This document shows positions 14,129-21,833 of a stretch of DNA of 61,535 bases, in pieces. Positions within the stretch are counted from its first letter, which is position 1. The number at the start of each line of letters is the position of its first letter. The position numbers and the translations under genes were made by a program. Below the pieces are notes generated by a model. That model saw only the letters and a list, made by a program, of their open reading frames with translations, ran no database searches and was not told the origin of the DNA. Source of the stretch: a virus; the IMG/VR virus record IMGVR_UViG_3300035182_000178, positions 1 through 61,535 of that record. One strand, 5' to 3'.

Positions 14129-15096
14129 TTCTTGTCCTTGTTATAACGACGCTCAAGCCATTCGGTTGTGTACAAGCGCCAGTCGTCGGCACGAATGTTG
14201 TTGACGAAATCAAGACCGTTGCGGTAGTGCTTGTGGGCAATGAAGACTTCCCACATAGGCTTGACTACTTCCACAAAGAACGGGGTATCGAAGGAAACGC
14301 GTTCGTAGTTTTCGAAGAAGTTAATGAGATCAGAATTGAACTTATCGCGTGTAGTTTCCTTGAACAGGGGATAGAATGTCACAGCTCCTTCTCGGTATGG
14401 GTCTGTGATGTGAACATGGTGGTTCTTTACTTTTTCCCATTTATCGTTCAATTCCGTGTAGACATGCATGGAGTCGGTAGTCTGGTGATAGACGCCTACT
14501 TCGCAACCGATACACCCGGCCATGTATTCTTGAAGGATGCTGAACTGAGGCATGTTGGCCCCGGTCATACCCCAGATGAAATCATTACTACGATTGAACA
14601 CGTGGATATTCAAAGCACCATTGCGAATTTTGCAAGCGATCGCGGTGTTACACGGTTGATCTTTACCGGAATACCACATATCGTCCGGTTTACGAATCTG
14701 TAAAACAACGCGACGATCATCTGGATTTTGCTTGAGAATCTCAATCGCTTTCTCAATCTGGTCATTCGGGTGGCGCATACGATGCCCGTAAGCACCGTAG
14801 AAGACATCGCCGTTGTCACTATACTCTTTGAATGTAGAAACAATGTCTGCCAGGAACTCTACATCTTGTTGGCCAGCGAGAATCCACAGTGGTTCGAAGA
14901 AGTGTAAGAACGGGTTGATGTCACGAACTTTGTCAAACAGTACTCGCTCTTGTGGGCGTGTGTATGAGATACTGACGGGGTTCTCGTATTCAATAACAGG
15001 TCCATTACGACTTGCCCGTCGTTCACCACGACAATTCAAGAACAAGATTCCTCTCGGGAATGCATCGTTCACATTTCTGGCTTTGATTGTGTCCAT
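14125..15096 (-). CDS. Thymidylate synthase family enzyme (TS or dUMP hydroxymethylase)
   Basis: 323 residues. ThyA fold: LWILAGQQD near residue 70, GAYGHRMR, DDRRVVLQIRKPDD (phosphate-binding Arg), catalytic C149 in DQPCN, NRSND, and N181 in TGANMPQFS, the Asn that selects uracil over cytosine. This argues against a dCMP hydroxymethylase. Thymidylate synthase and dUMP hydroxymethylase cannot be separated by eye. The residue after the catalytic Cys is Asn, not the His of bacterial ThyA. Start 15096 (not 15144) is chosen because GGAGGAAAG lies just upstream and it gives a TAATG junction with the preceding gene. Confidence 0.85.
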   Translation of the reverse strand: MDTIKARNVNDAFPRGILFLNCRGERRASRNGPVIEYENPVSISYTRPQERVLFDKVRDINPFLHFFEPLWILAGQQDVEFLADIVSTFKEYSDNGDVFYGAYGHRMRHPNDQIEKAIEILKQNPDDRRVVLQIRKPDDMWYSGKDQPCNTAIACKIRNGALNIHVFNRSNDFIWGMTGANMPQFSILQEYMAGCIGCEVGVYHQTTDSMHVYTELNDKWEKVKNHHVHITDPYREGAVTFYPLFKETTRDKFNSDLINFFENYERVSFDTPFFVEVVKPMWEVFIAHKHYRNGLDFVNNIRADDWRLYTTEWLERRYNKDKK

Positions 15097-15278
15097 TAAC
15101 GCTTTCCTCCAGTTTTGTGGTAGTTCTCCCACCACACTTTGCATTTACGATACTGGCTGACTGCTGCTTCCACAGAAACGCACCAACCATTAGGGTCACC
15201 TTTGACACGGAACATTTCTTTACCGGAAATCGCCCCGTGTTTCTTGGCTACAACAATCTTTTCAGCCTCGGCCATCAT
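15096..15278 (-). CDS. Small basic hypothetical protein
   Basis: 60 residues starting at 15278 (GCGGAG site). Trp-rich C-terminal half (WCVS...KVWWENYHK) with a Lys-rich N-terminus. It lies between the hypermodification gene and ThyA and overlaps both, so it could be a small partner of one of them. Not recognised. Confidence 0.55.
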   Translation of the reverse strand: MMAEAEKIVVAKKHGAISGKEMFRVKGDPNGWCVSVEAAVSQYRKCKVWWENYHKTGGKR

Positions 15279-16104
15279 ACTTACTCCGCACCTTACCGCC
15301 ATCATACTTCAAACGCATGTACTTGTCAAACTCACACATACAGTTCTGTATGTCGTGAAGCGCAATGTCTTCTCCAAGGCGGCTATTGACTATTTTCTGT
15401 ATGTCCAGTAGTTCACGCGTCCCCTGCTGTTGTTTAATTGTACCACCCAAGGGGCGTCCGTATAAACGGTTCAAGCCACGAGTAGATCCTGGGCCGAGGG
15501 GTGCGAACGTGTTCCAGTCTGCGGCTGCGATGAGCGGGTGTGTGTACTTCAAATCCGCAATAACTTGACCAGCCATAAACGAAGAGAAGCCCTGAAACTG
15601 CTGAAGATAATTCCAATATTCTTCGAGTGACTGACCGACCACCGGGTTCTTGATCGTACTCAAGAGGGGTTTGAATACGACATCACACACGTAGTCAATC
15701 TTGTCCATAGAAAGACCGCAGGTTGATACCGTATAGGCACCAGTGAAAATCTTGTGCCCACCGACATCGCGACGACATTTCAACTTATCACGAACTTTAT
15801 TGAGGTCCGGTGATTCAGAAAATATTTCGTCTTGTATAGCGTGCAAGGTATCTGGCCAGTTGAAAATACGCGCGACGCACATGGCAAAGGCGAGGTTCTT
15901 GTGCGTGCTGAACATGTTCATCCAGTTTTCTTGGATCCAAATACTGACGCGGTCATCGTTTCGGCGTACGTTACAAAACTTGTAGTCGCGAAGGATCGGG
16001 TCTTTCGTCCAAGGTTTCGGGGAACCGAGTACGTCTTTCTGGATACGAATTGCTTCGCGTTCCGTGATCCAGTGAAGCAACTCAGAAAGGGCAGTTTCCA
16101 CCAT
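15262..16104 (-). CDS. DNA-base hypermodification protein (5-hmdU DNA kinase helical-domain / aGPT-PPlase type)
   Basis: 280 residues. The N-terminal signature EREAIRI...PWTKDPILRDYKFCNV (about residues 15-46) followed by RRNDDRV is characteristic of the helical, DNA-glycosylase-like domain family of phage base-hypermodification proteins (alpha-glutamyl/putrescinyl thymine pyrophosphorylases and the helical domain of 5-hmdU DNA kinases). No P-loop is visible, so it is the helical enzyme alone. Family knowledge: these proteins act on 5-hydroxymethyl-dU in DNA. Start 16104 is set by GGGAG. Neighbouring ThyA, HD and radical SAM genes support the role. Confidence 0.75.
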   Translation of the reverse strand: MVETALSELLHWITEREAIRIQKDVLGSPKPWTKDPILRDYKFCNVRRNDDRVSIWIQENWMNMFSTHKNLAFAMCVARIFNWPDTLHAIQDEIFSESPDLNKVRDKLKCRRDVGGHKIFTGAYTVSTCGLSMDKIDYVCDVVFKPLLSTIKNPVVGQSLEEYWNYLQQFQGFSSFMAGQVIADLKYTHPLIAAADWNTFAPLGPGSTRGLNRLYGRPLGGTIKQQQGTRELLDIQKIVNSRLGEDIALHDIQNCMCEFDKYMRLKYDGGKVRSKYDGRG

Positions 16105-16345
16105 TATATTTCTCCCAGTAAAGTTTCCCGTCAATCGGGTCACGAATATAACGACCTTTTTCGCCACGGTATTCAAAATACGCAGTGGTGAGGCTGTGAG
16201 ACTCGAACTTCAGTCCTGAAAGAAACACTGTCTCACCTTTCCAAGGGCCGTCTGCGCAAATAAAATCTGACTTAATATTGATACCCGTACCTTCCTTGCG
16301 GTAGCACGATGGTGACGTCTTGCTTGCTTCTTGTGACTGCGACAT
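16082..16345 (-). CDS. Small hypothetical protein, start uncertain
   Basis: 87 residues if started at ATG 16345, but that codon lacks a ribosome site and the first 25 codons lie inside the helicase gene. The part that looks conserved begins near 16290 (INIKSDFICADGPWKGE). A GGAAGG sits seven bases before an ATC codon there, so a non-standard start is possible. Beta-rich with YFEYRGEKGRYI; the 3' end overlaps the hypermodification gene. Not recognised. Confidence 0.5.
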   Translation of the reverse strand: MSQSQEASKTSPSCYRKEGTGINIKSDFICADGPWKGETVFLSGLKFESHSLTTAYFEYRGEKGRYIRDPIDGKLYWEKYNGGNCPF

Positions 16346-17798
16346 AGGCGCATCTGTGTTCGGAACATGGGTCACGCTGCATCTCCTCATAAGTTTTTCG
16401 TGACATATCAGACAAAATGATCACGTGGTCGGCTTCACCACCCTTGACACCGTGGATCGTGTTAACGTGAACACGGGCTTCTCCGGAAAGACGCTGTCTG
16501 CGCCTGAGCATACCGATATAAAATTCTCTCTTTTCGAGCGGTATTCCCAGTAGTGCTTTGTGCCACACGGGTTTATCAAGAAGTCCGTAATGATCTCGGA
16601 GAGTTTCCCATGTGAAATACTCGTCGGACTTGTCGATGTCGTTAAGTAAGGATTTCCCTCCACGCTGGAGTATAGTACCAACCCGTAAAAACTCGTAGAC
16701 AAGTTGGGCGGATTCAAGAGGTATGGCCTCACCACGCCTAAGAGATTCCCAGGCACTGATCGCACGAACATGCTCTTGATCGACTGCTCTTGTATCATTT
16801 CGCCCAGTGTAGTTGAATCCTCGTAGCTTGAGAAATTCGTATACTTCCTTCAGCAAATAGACATTGCGAACAAGGATGAGCGTACTTTGCTCAGGGTTAA
16901 TCTTAACTGCATCTAAAGTGCTAACGTAAGCCAGTTTGCCGGGGTGGCCTGCGGGTGTAAAAGGCTTGTCGAAGCGTTGCCTGACGCGGCCTATTAGGCT
17001 CGCGGCCTTATTGTATGCTGCCATAGGCAAGCGGTAACTGTGAGCTAGCACAGTAACTTCCCCGGCAAGGCTAAGGAACGTATTTAAGTCGGCACCAGAC
17101 CACTTGAAAATAGATTGGTCGTCGTCTCCGGCTATAGTGACTTTCTCGCAGTCCTGGAAACAACGTTGCAAAACTTCCCATTGAATACGAGACAAGTCCT
17201 GTGCTTCGTCAATGTACGCATAACGCACACTGATAGGATTACCTGATTCAATGTACCTGTCTAGTAGATCTGTAAAGTCTAGCTTACCGTTCCGTTTTTT
17301 ATATTCCCTGTATGCATTTGAAAATCTTTCTACTTCTGCGAACATTGTGTTGCTGTCTGAGTCTTTCCAGACGTCTCGCAAAGGTTTTCGCATCACCCTC
17401 GCCAAGTTATCTATAAACAGAAACTTGGCTCCTTTGTCTTGATCTGGGAGAACCAAAGCGCCGTCTTCAATGTTGATTGAAGCATTAAGTTCGTAACCCA
17501 GTAAAGCGCCTAGTTCAGCGTAGTTTTCTCTGGACATCAGATCACTACGCTGACAGCTCAGTTGTCTATAACAAAGTGCGTGGATAGTCTGGAAAAACGG
17601 CAGTCGGTCTTTGGTAAAGCCGAAACGCTCACTGACACGCTGTACAGCTTCACCGACGGCTTTCTTTGTAAAACTGACGAGCGCTATTTCGTTAGGTTCG
17701 ACGGAAACCAAATCCTGTTCGATTCTATTCAGAATCTCAGTTGTCTTACCAGTGCCAGGAGGACCTAGTAAGACAAACTGGTTAGACGCTATCTGCAT
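16272..17798 (-). CDS. UvrD/Rep-like SF1 helicase
   Basis: 508 residues. Motif I (Walker A) GPPGTGKTT is at about residues 12-20. Further motifs are SFTKKAV (Ia), IDEAQDLS (II), GDDDQSIFKWSGA (III), a motif V-like VNTIHGVKGGEADHV and VAVTRSK (VI). It is a superfamily 1A 3'-5' DNA helicase, shorter than cellular UvrD (about 720). It probably unwinds the phage replication fork or repairs ends. ATG 17798 is preferred to the TTG at 17801 because GGAGG is seven bases away; it forms a TGATG junction with the primase gene. Confidence 0.9.
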   Translation of the reverse strand: MQIASNQFVLLGPPGTGKTTEILNRIEQDLVSVEPNEIALVSFTKKAVGEAVQRVSERFGFTKDRLPFFQTIHALCYRQLSCQRSDLMSRENYAELGALLGYELNASINIEDGALVLPDQDKGAKFLFIDNLARVMRKPLRDVWKDSDSNTMFAEVERFSNAYREYKKRNGKLDFTDLLDRYIESGNPISVRYAYIDEAQDLSRIQWEVLQRCFQDCEKVTIAGDDDQSIFKWSGADLNTFLSLAGEVTVLAHSYRLPMAAYNKAASLIGRVRQRFDKPFTPAGHPGKLAYVSTLDAVKINPEQSTLILVRNVYLLKEVYEFLKLRGFNYTGRNDTRAVDQEHVRAISAWESLRRGEAIPLESAQLVYEFLRVGTILQRGGKSLLNDIDKSDEYFTWETLRDHYGLLDKPVWHKALLGIPLEKREFYIGMLRRRQRLSGEARVHVNTIHGVKGGEADHVIILSDMSRKTYEEMQRDPCSEHRCAYVAVTRSKQDVTIVLPQGRYGYQY

Positions 17799-19339
17799 CA
17801 AAATGCCTCCGCACCAAGATCAGCTTCTGGTAGGTCTTCGTTAACAACAACCTTTTCAGCTTTCACAAACCACGTTTGAACAACTGATTTACCAATGCCG
17901 AGTTGACGATGCTGCGTACCAGATTCACGGAGAGAAGCCCAGATCTTACGTGGCTCTATGCGCAACCCATTGTTCTCTAGGAAACGAATAAGATCGTTAC
18001 CACGGAAATACACGAATCCGTCTTCTTGGTTGTGCCAAGGGCGACCCAGCAACAGTTCTTCTCGTGTTTCTCCGAGTGGTGTGTTGATCAGGTACTGATG
18101 AACGTACTGGTTGACTCGTGTACCGACTCTAGTTTCGAGCGGCGCTTCGAGCAGTTCTACATTTTCCAGTTTCTCACGAATCATGCGCTCCCAAGGGATA
18201 CGTTTCATCAGTGGAGGTAGCTTGTTAATTGCCATCATACAGGCGCGACGAAACCTGTTTTGGTCCATCAGTTCTTCGGTGTCTAACTGAAGACGCACAC
18301 CCTCTACGTCAATAATCCAGATCGGTGGTTCAGTGTTTATCTTGCACAATGAACCAACGTTTAAGGTGAATTCTTCTTCAAGATCTCCGATACCAAAGAC
18401 ACGCTTTTTACATAAGTCTTTATTACAGTGTTCTTGTATCGGCGACTTACCGCACGGGTAGAAATATTCTTTGCGACCTAATGACTTGACAATAGTGCTG
18501 ACTTCTCTGGATTTCAGTGGGACTTCCAAAAAGTCCACATTCATCTCTTCTACTTTTTCTTGCCAGCCGTCCTCCCATTTTTTCCGGCAATATACACCCA
18601 AGGCAAAAAGCGCATTGTTACGCGAGCCTTCCGGGATTTTACCACTTTTTGTCAGAAGTTGGAGACACGGTGGGCCGTCGTCAAAGTTGCCTTCTGTGCT
18701 GACCGTGATGTCCATGAACGTTTCTTCGTCTACTTTGATACGTTCTGCCAACATCAAAAACTGCTCTATGTTGAGCGGCTTACCTCTGAAAATCGCGTAC
18801 CGTTTCGTGTTTTTGTACTCGAAATACGGCATGTTCAACCAGTTACCAACATCGCGTTTACTGGCGAGCGACGACTGCTTCGGGAAAATTTCTACGCCAC
18901 CGTGTCCAAGAGCAATAGAGAATTCGTACAGTTTGGCACGAACTTTCTTGCACGAAATAGGCTCAGAGAAGTAACACGTTAGGTGCGCGCCACCAGACTT
19001 AGTACGCAGAAGAAGTAACGGAAGGTTGAGTTCCCTTACCTTATTCTCGAGCTCGTCAAGATCGAGATCATATTTGTCAATATCAATCGCGCCCCAAGAA
19101 CAATTGGCATCATCAGTGATCGGAATAACGCCAAGACCGGCTGCCCCGTGCAGGTGTCCAACCCACAAATCAGCCTTGTATTTTCCTAGTTCAGTGGAAG
19201 CCCGTCCTTGTGTTTTCTTTCCATCTACGCCTTGTTTTGTGACGGTGTATTTTCCGTACGCACGATCTAATCCCTTGTACAGATCGAACAGAAGGTTTGC
19301 ATACTTCTGTTCGTCTGTTAGCTCGAAATCTTCAGCCAC
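17798..19339 (-). CDS. Archaeo-eukaryotic-type primase (AEP/PrimPol superfamily)
   Basis: 513 residues, GTG start. The N-terminal 200 residues carry the AEP core: D85-I-D87 in WGAIDIDKY (metal ligands), SGGAHL near 115 and HGGVEIFPKQ near 146, as in TOTE-type and phage AEP primases. A central Cys/His cluster (PCG...HCNKDLC) may bind zinc, followed by a C-terminal helical region. It would synthesise primers for the family A polymerase, since no DnaG-like primase is present. Overlaps the Cas4-like gene by 8 nt. Confidence 0.8.
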   Translation of the reverse strand: MAEDFELTDEQKYANLLFDLYKGLDRAYGKYTVTKQGVDGKKTQGRASTELGKYKADLWVGHLHGAAGLGVIPITDDANCSWGAIDIDKYDLDLDELENKVRELNLPLLLLRTKSGGAHLTCYFSEPISCKKVRAKLYEFSIALGHGGVEIFPKQSSLASKRDVGNWLNMPYFEYKNTKRYAIFRGKPLNIEQFLMLAERIKVDEETFMDITVSTEGNFDDGPPCLQLLTKSGKIPEGSRNNALFALGVYCRKKWEDGWQEKVEEMNVDFLEVPLKSREVSTIVKSLGRKEYFYPCGKSPIQEHCNKDLCKKRVFGIGDLEEEFTLNVGSLCKINTEPPIWIIDVEGVRLQLDTEELMDQNRFRRACMMAINKLPPLMKRIPWERMIREKLENVELLEAPLETRVGTRVNQYVHQYLINTPLGETREELLLGRPWHNQEDGFVYFRGNDLIRFLENNGLRIEPRKIWASLRESGTQHRQLGIGKSVVQTWFVKAEKVVVNEDLPEADLGAEAF

Positions 19340-20015
19340 GTTTAAATTCCCCGTTATGTTCGCAGTGTGTTACAGGGCAATATTTTTTGCACAGACCTGA
19401 AGGTTTCTTATACCAAGTGTCTGTGGCGAGAGCATGCTGGAGACGATCAACGCGCTTGATGAAACGCTCCCAAATCGGTTGATAGAAGTCTCGAAACACT
19501 TTAGACGGTGTAGTGTCTTTATGGCGGAGCCACACATACTCGTTATGAACGGTCGTGATGTGCGGATAGTGCGCAAAAACCAGTGCGGAGTTAGCTTTCA
19601 GTTGTTCGCTGTAAGCGTTCGGTTTTCCGTTTTTCCAGTCGAAAATCGCGCCCGTAGAGTTTTCTGGATTAACGTACATGACGTCAAGAATACCACGATA
19701 ATAGCAATCGTTTTTATCGTAGTAGTCACATGGTTGCAGATCTTTTGTAACGCCAAGTTTATGTTCAAACTTCATGAACTTAACTTCGCGACCACGAAGA
19801 GCTGTATCCACCATTGCTTTGACAGTGGCATCAGGGAGAGGTTTATTTTCCGTAAGATGCAGTTCGATTACCTTGTGGATATCGATGCCGTTGGCGGCTT
19901 CTTGATACTGCTTCTTCTGTACGGTTTTATGGATTCGCTCAGCGGCAAAGCGAAAACCACAGTTCTCATAAGACGTGAGAGAACTATATGACCAAGGTAT
20001 GACTTGTGCGCTCAT
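19332..20015 (-). CDS. Cas4/RecB-like PD-(D/E)xK exonuclease
   Basis: 227 residues. N-terminal SYENCGFRF with C19, H48, D111 in GILDVMYV and D126-x-K128 in FDWKNGK form the RecB-type nuclease site. The C-terminal CKKYCPVTHC, together with C19, would bind a [4Fe-4S] cluster as in Cas4. No cas genes are present, so this is a phage recombination or end-processing nuclease. GGTGATAA ribosome site. Confidence 0.8.
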   Translation of the reverse strand: MSAQVIPWSYSSLTSYENCGFRFAAERIHKTVQKKQYQEAANGIDIHKVIELHLTENKPLPDATVKAMVDTALRGREVKFMKFEHKLGVTKDLQPCDYYDKNDCYYRGILDVMYVNPENSTGAIFDWKNGKPNAYSEQLKANSALVFAHYPHITTVHNEYVWLRHKDTTPSKVFRDFYQPIWERFIKRVDRLQHALATDTWYKKPSGLCKKYCPVTHCEHNGEFKRG

Positions 20016-20057
20016 TTATCACCTGTATGGGTTGTTGTAGGTGGGTAACTAGTATAA

Positions 20058-20076
20058 CCCCGGCACGTAACCGGGG
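20058..20076. terminator. CCCCGG/CCGGGG hairpin, possible weak terminator
   Basis: A 6-bp G+C stem with a 7-nt loop in the leader of the Cas4-like gene. On the minus strand it is followed by TTAT only, so it may be an attenuator or an RNA-processing site rather than a full terminator. Confidence 0.3.
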
Positions 20077-20106
20077 CAATTAGGAACCCTTTGACCAACA
20101 GTTCAA

Positions 20107-20115
20107 AGTATACCA
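20107..20115 (-). promoter_or_regulatory. Extended -10 promoter candidate for the Cas4/primase genes
   Basis: On the minus strand TGGTATACT, an extended -10 box, lies between the tRNA and the Cas4-like gene. No good -35 is present. It would allow separate expression of the genes downstream of the tRNA. Confidence 0.3.
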
Positions 20116-20172
20116 CACTCCGGCAACTGCTTGGGTTCTGGACAAGTTAAGAAACCAGAATGCGATTTAGTT

Positions 20173-20246
20173 TGGTGCCTCCGAACGGAATCGAACCGCT
20201 ACCTGATGATTACAAATCAACTGCACGACCTTCATGCTACGGGGGC
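20173..20246 (-). tRNA. tRNA-Thr (anticodon TGT), encoded CCA
   Basis: A complete cloverleaf can be drawn on the minus strand. Acceptor GCCCCCG/CGGAGGC has one C-A mismatch. The D-stem is GCAT/GTGC. The anticodon stem GTTGA/TCATC has one T-T mismatch around loop TTTGTAA (anticodon TGT). The T-arm is AGCGG-TTCGATT-CCGTT, with discriminator A followed by CCA. It lies inside the replication operon, between the ssDNA-binding-like gene and the Cas4-like gene. The two mismatches may mean it is decaying or edited. Confidence 0.85.
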
Positions 20247-20251
20247 TTTGT

Positions 20252-20274
20252 CCTCCGCACTTACCCGGCGGAGG
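20252..20274. repeat. Hairpin CCTCCGC/GCGGAGG just upstream of the tRNA
   Basis: A 7-bp G+C stem with a 9-nt loop immediately 5' of the tRNA on the minus strand and just after the stop of the 20287 gene. There is no U-tract, so it is more likely an RNA-processing or mRNA-stability structure than a terminator. Confidence 0.4.
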
Positions 20275-20286
20275 TTAGGACGTTAA

Positions 20287-21087
20287 TTAAAACGCAGCGT
20301 TGTCGTGATCACTGGATTGATCTTCAGCTTGTTCGTGCTTAACCTGCGCAGTACCGGAGCGTACGGCATTCCGGAAATCCATGGCCGCATTGTATTCGGC
20401 CACATCTTCAACGATGCCGATCAGCTCAACATTCGGCACGAACCACGAACCCTTGTCATTGGACTTGGGAACAGTGGTGATCTTGTACTTGCGGCTGGAC
20501 ATCGGAGCAGTAACAAACACACCAGCAGCGTTCTTGATCTTGATGCCTTGCATCTTCGACATCCACTGGCGCGAGACCTTGGAAGCCGTAGAAGAAAGGG
20601 CGATCAGGGCCGGAGACAACATGCCGTCTTGGCCAACGATCAGAACGTAATGGTTGCGCGTATCGACAAGGACGTTCCCGTTCGGCAGCATGTCACGACC
20701 TTTGTCGTCTTTACTTGTGGTATTGACGATGTCGTCGGAAGGCAGGTGCTCAGCTACGAAACCGCCGCCAGATTCACGGGTCTTCCACTCGACGAAACGT
20801 TGAGTGTAGTGACACGGAATGACGACGATACCGTCTTCGCCGGAAAAGATCTCTTGCGTGACGGTGTTGTAGAACATGCCTTCTTCAGCGCCTTTGATGT
20901 AAGCGCCATCAGACTTCTTGCATTGCGGGGAACCAGACTGCAAAACTTGCAGGAACGGGATAGCGTAAGCTGATGCACCAGCTTCCTCGAAGCCTGCGTT
21001 TGCGTCTTCGGCGAACTGTTGCTGCATGGCGGCGACAGCGGTTGCTTCTGCATCCTTCTTAACGACTTCAGTTTCGGACTTTGCCAT
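20287..21087 (-). CDS. Conserved phage protein, probable ssDNA-binding protein
   Basis: 266 residues from 21087 (CAGGAG site; the extension to 21210 is rejected). After an Ala/Glu-rich N-terminus comes a conserved-looking core beginning IPFLQVLQSGSPQC, then EGMFYNTVTQEIF and VIPCHYTQRFVEW. The C-terminus is acidic (EQAEDQSSDHDNAAF), as in single-strand-binding proteins. Similar proteins sit in replication operons of polA-type phages and are often annotated as ssDNA-binding. That assignment here rests on context and the acidic tail. The codons are clean and the protein is likely abundant. Confidence 0.55.
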   Translation of the reverse strand: MAKSETEVVKKDAEATAVAAMQQQFAEDANAGFEEAGASAYAIPFLQVLQSGSPQCKKSDGAYIKGAEEGMFYNTVTQEIFSGEDGIVVIPCHYTQRFVEWKTRESGGGFVAEHLPSDDIVNTTSKDDKGRDMLPNGNVLVDTRNHYVLIVGQDGMLSPALIALSSTASKVSRQWMSKMQGIKIKNAAGVFVTAPMSSRKYKITTVPKSNDKGSWFVPNVELIGIVEDVAEYNAAMDFRNAVRSGTAQVKHEQAEDQSSDHDNAAF

Positions 21088-21181
21088 TTTGAAAACTCCT
21101 GAATTTAAATAATGAAATTGACTGTCTTTCCGGTCTGTCAAGTCCTTTATCGAGAGAACCAGTACGACCCTTCGTAGACAT

Positions 21182-21304
21182 TTAGAGACCGTCTTGAAGG
21201 ATGAAGTCATCCAGTCTTAACTTAAACTCGGTCTTTGGTACGGAATCCAAACCACCGCGCTCGATGAAACATGTTACTACACCTAGGAAACAGTGTGGGT
21301 GCAT
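21182..21304 (-). CDS. Small conserved-looking peptide, 40 residues
   Basis: ATG at 21304 within GGTGTATAATG, where GGTG can serve as ribosome site. It encodes MHPHCFLGVVTCFIERGG... ending LQDGL. Amino-acid composition and placement between two real genes of the operon support it. Function unknown. Confidence 0.5.
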   Translation of the reverse strand: MHPHCFLGVVTCFIERGGLDSVPKTEFKLRLDDFILQDGL

Positions 21305-21327
21305 TATACACCGGCCACGCACAAACA

Positions 21328-21717
21328 CTAATGGACTTCTTGTGTCTTGGTTGTGCTTCCGTTCTCAGCGCAGTTCAGTTTAACCTTCAAGAGTTCGTTC
21401 TGGAGCTGTTGGTACAGATTGTACCCCTCCAGCTCCCACAGTCGGTTTCGCGCCAGTGCGGCCGCACTGTCAAAAGCCATACGACGACCAATGCCTTCAT
21501 CGAAGTTCTCTGGGGACACACACGCACTGTGTCCAGTCGCCAGGAAGAACTTGTCGTGCAGGAAAGCATGACAGAATGTACTGGTGTTGACTATGTTATA
21601 GTGATAGCTAACCTGAGCCATCAGTGAATTGATGCGGTCGTTTGTAATGCGTGGAGCAACGAGGTTCTTCTCCACGATCTCTTGTTCGTATTCACTGTCT
21701 TGACGGGCAGTCGTCAT
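21328..21717 (-). CDS. Gp49/66 family phage protein
   Basis: 129 residues. The centre and C-terminal part, FFLATGHSACVSPENFDEGIG followed by AFDSAAALARNRLWELEGY, match the phage Gp49/Gp66 family, small proteins of unknown function common in phage early regions. It has a strong AGGAGG ribosome site. Confidence 0.8.
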   Translation of the reverse strand: MTTARQDSEYEQEIVEKNLVAPRITNDRINSLMAQVSYHYNIVNTSTFCHAFLHDKFFLATGHSACVSPENFDEGIGRRMAFDSAAALARNRLWELEGYNLYQQLQNELLKVKLNCAENGSTTKTQEVH

Positions 21718-21833
21718 TTGTGTTTCCTCCTAAGTCATTTGATAAATCGTGTCATGGGTGTCGGAGCTCGAAATATTCTTAAGAAAAGAATCGTCCAAAG
21801 ATACTGTGATGAAATCGAATTTCGAGTTCGTGT

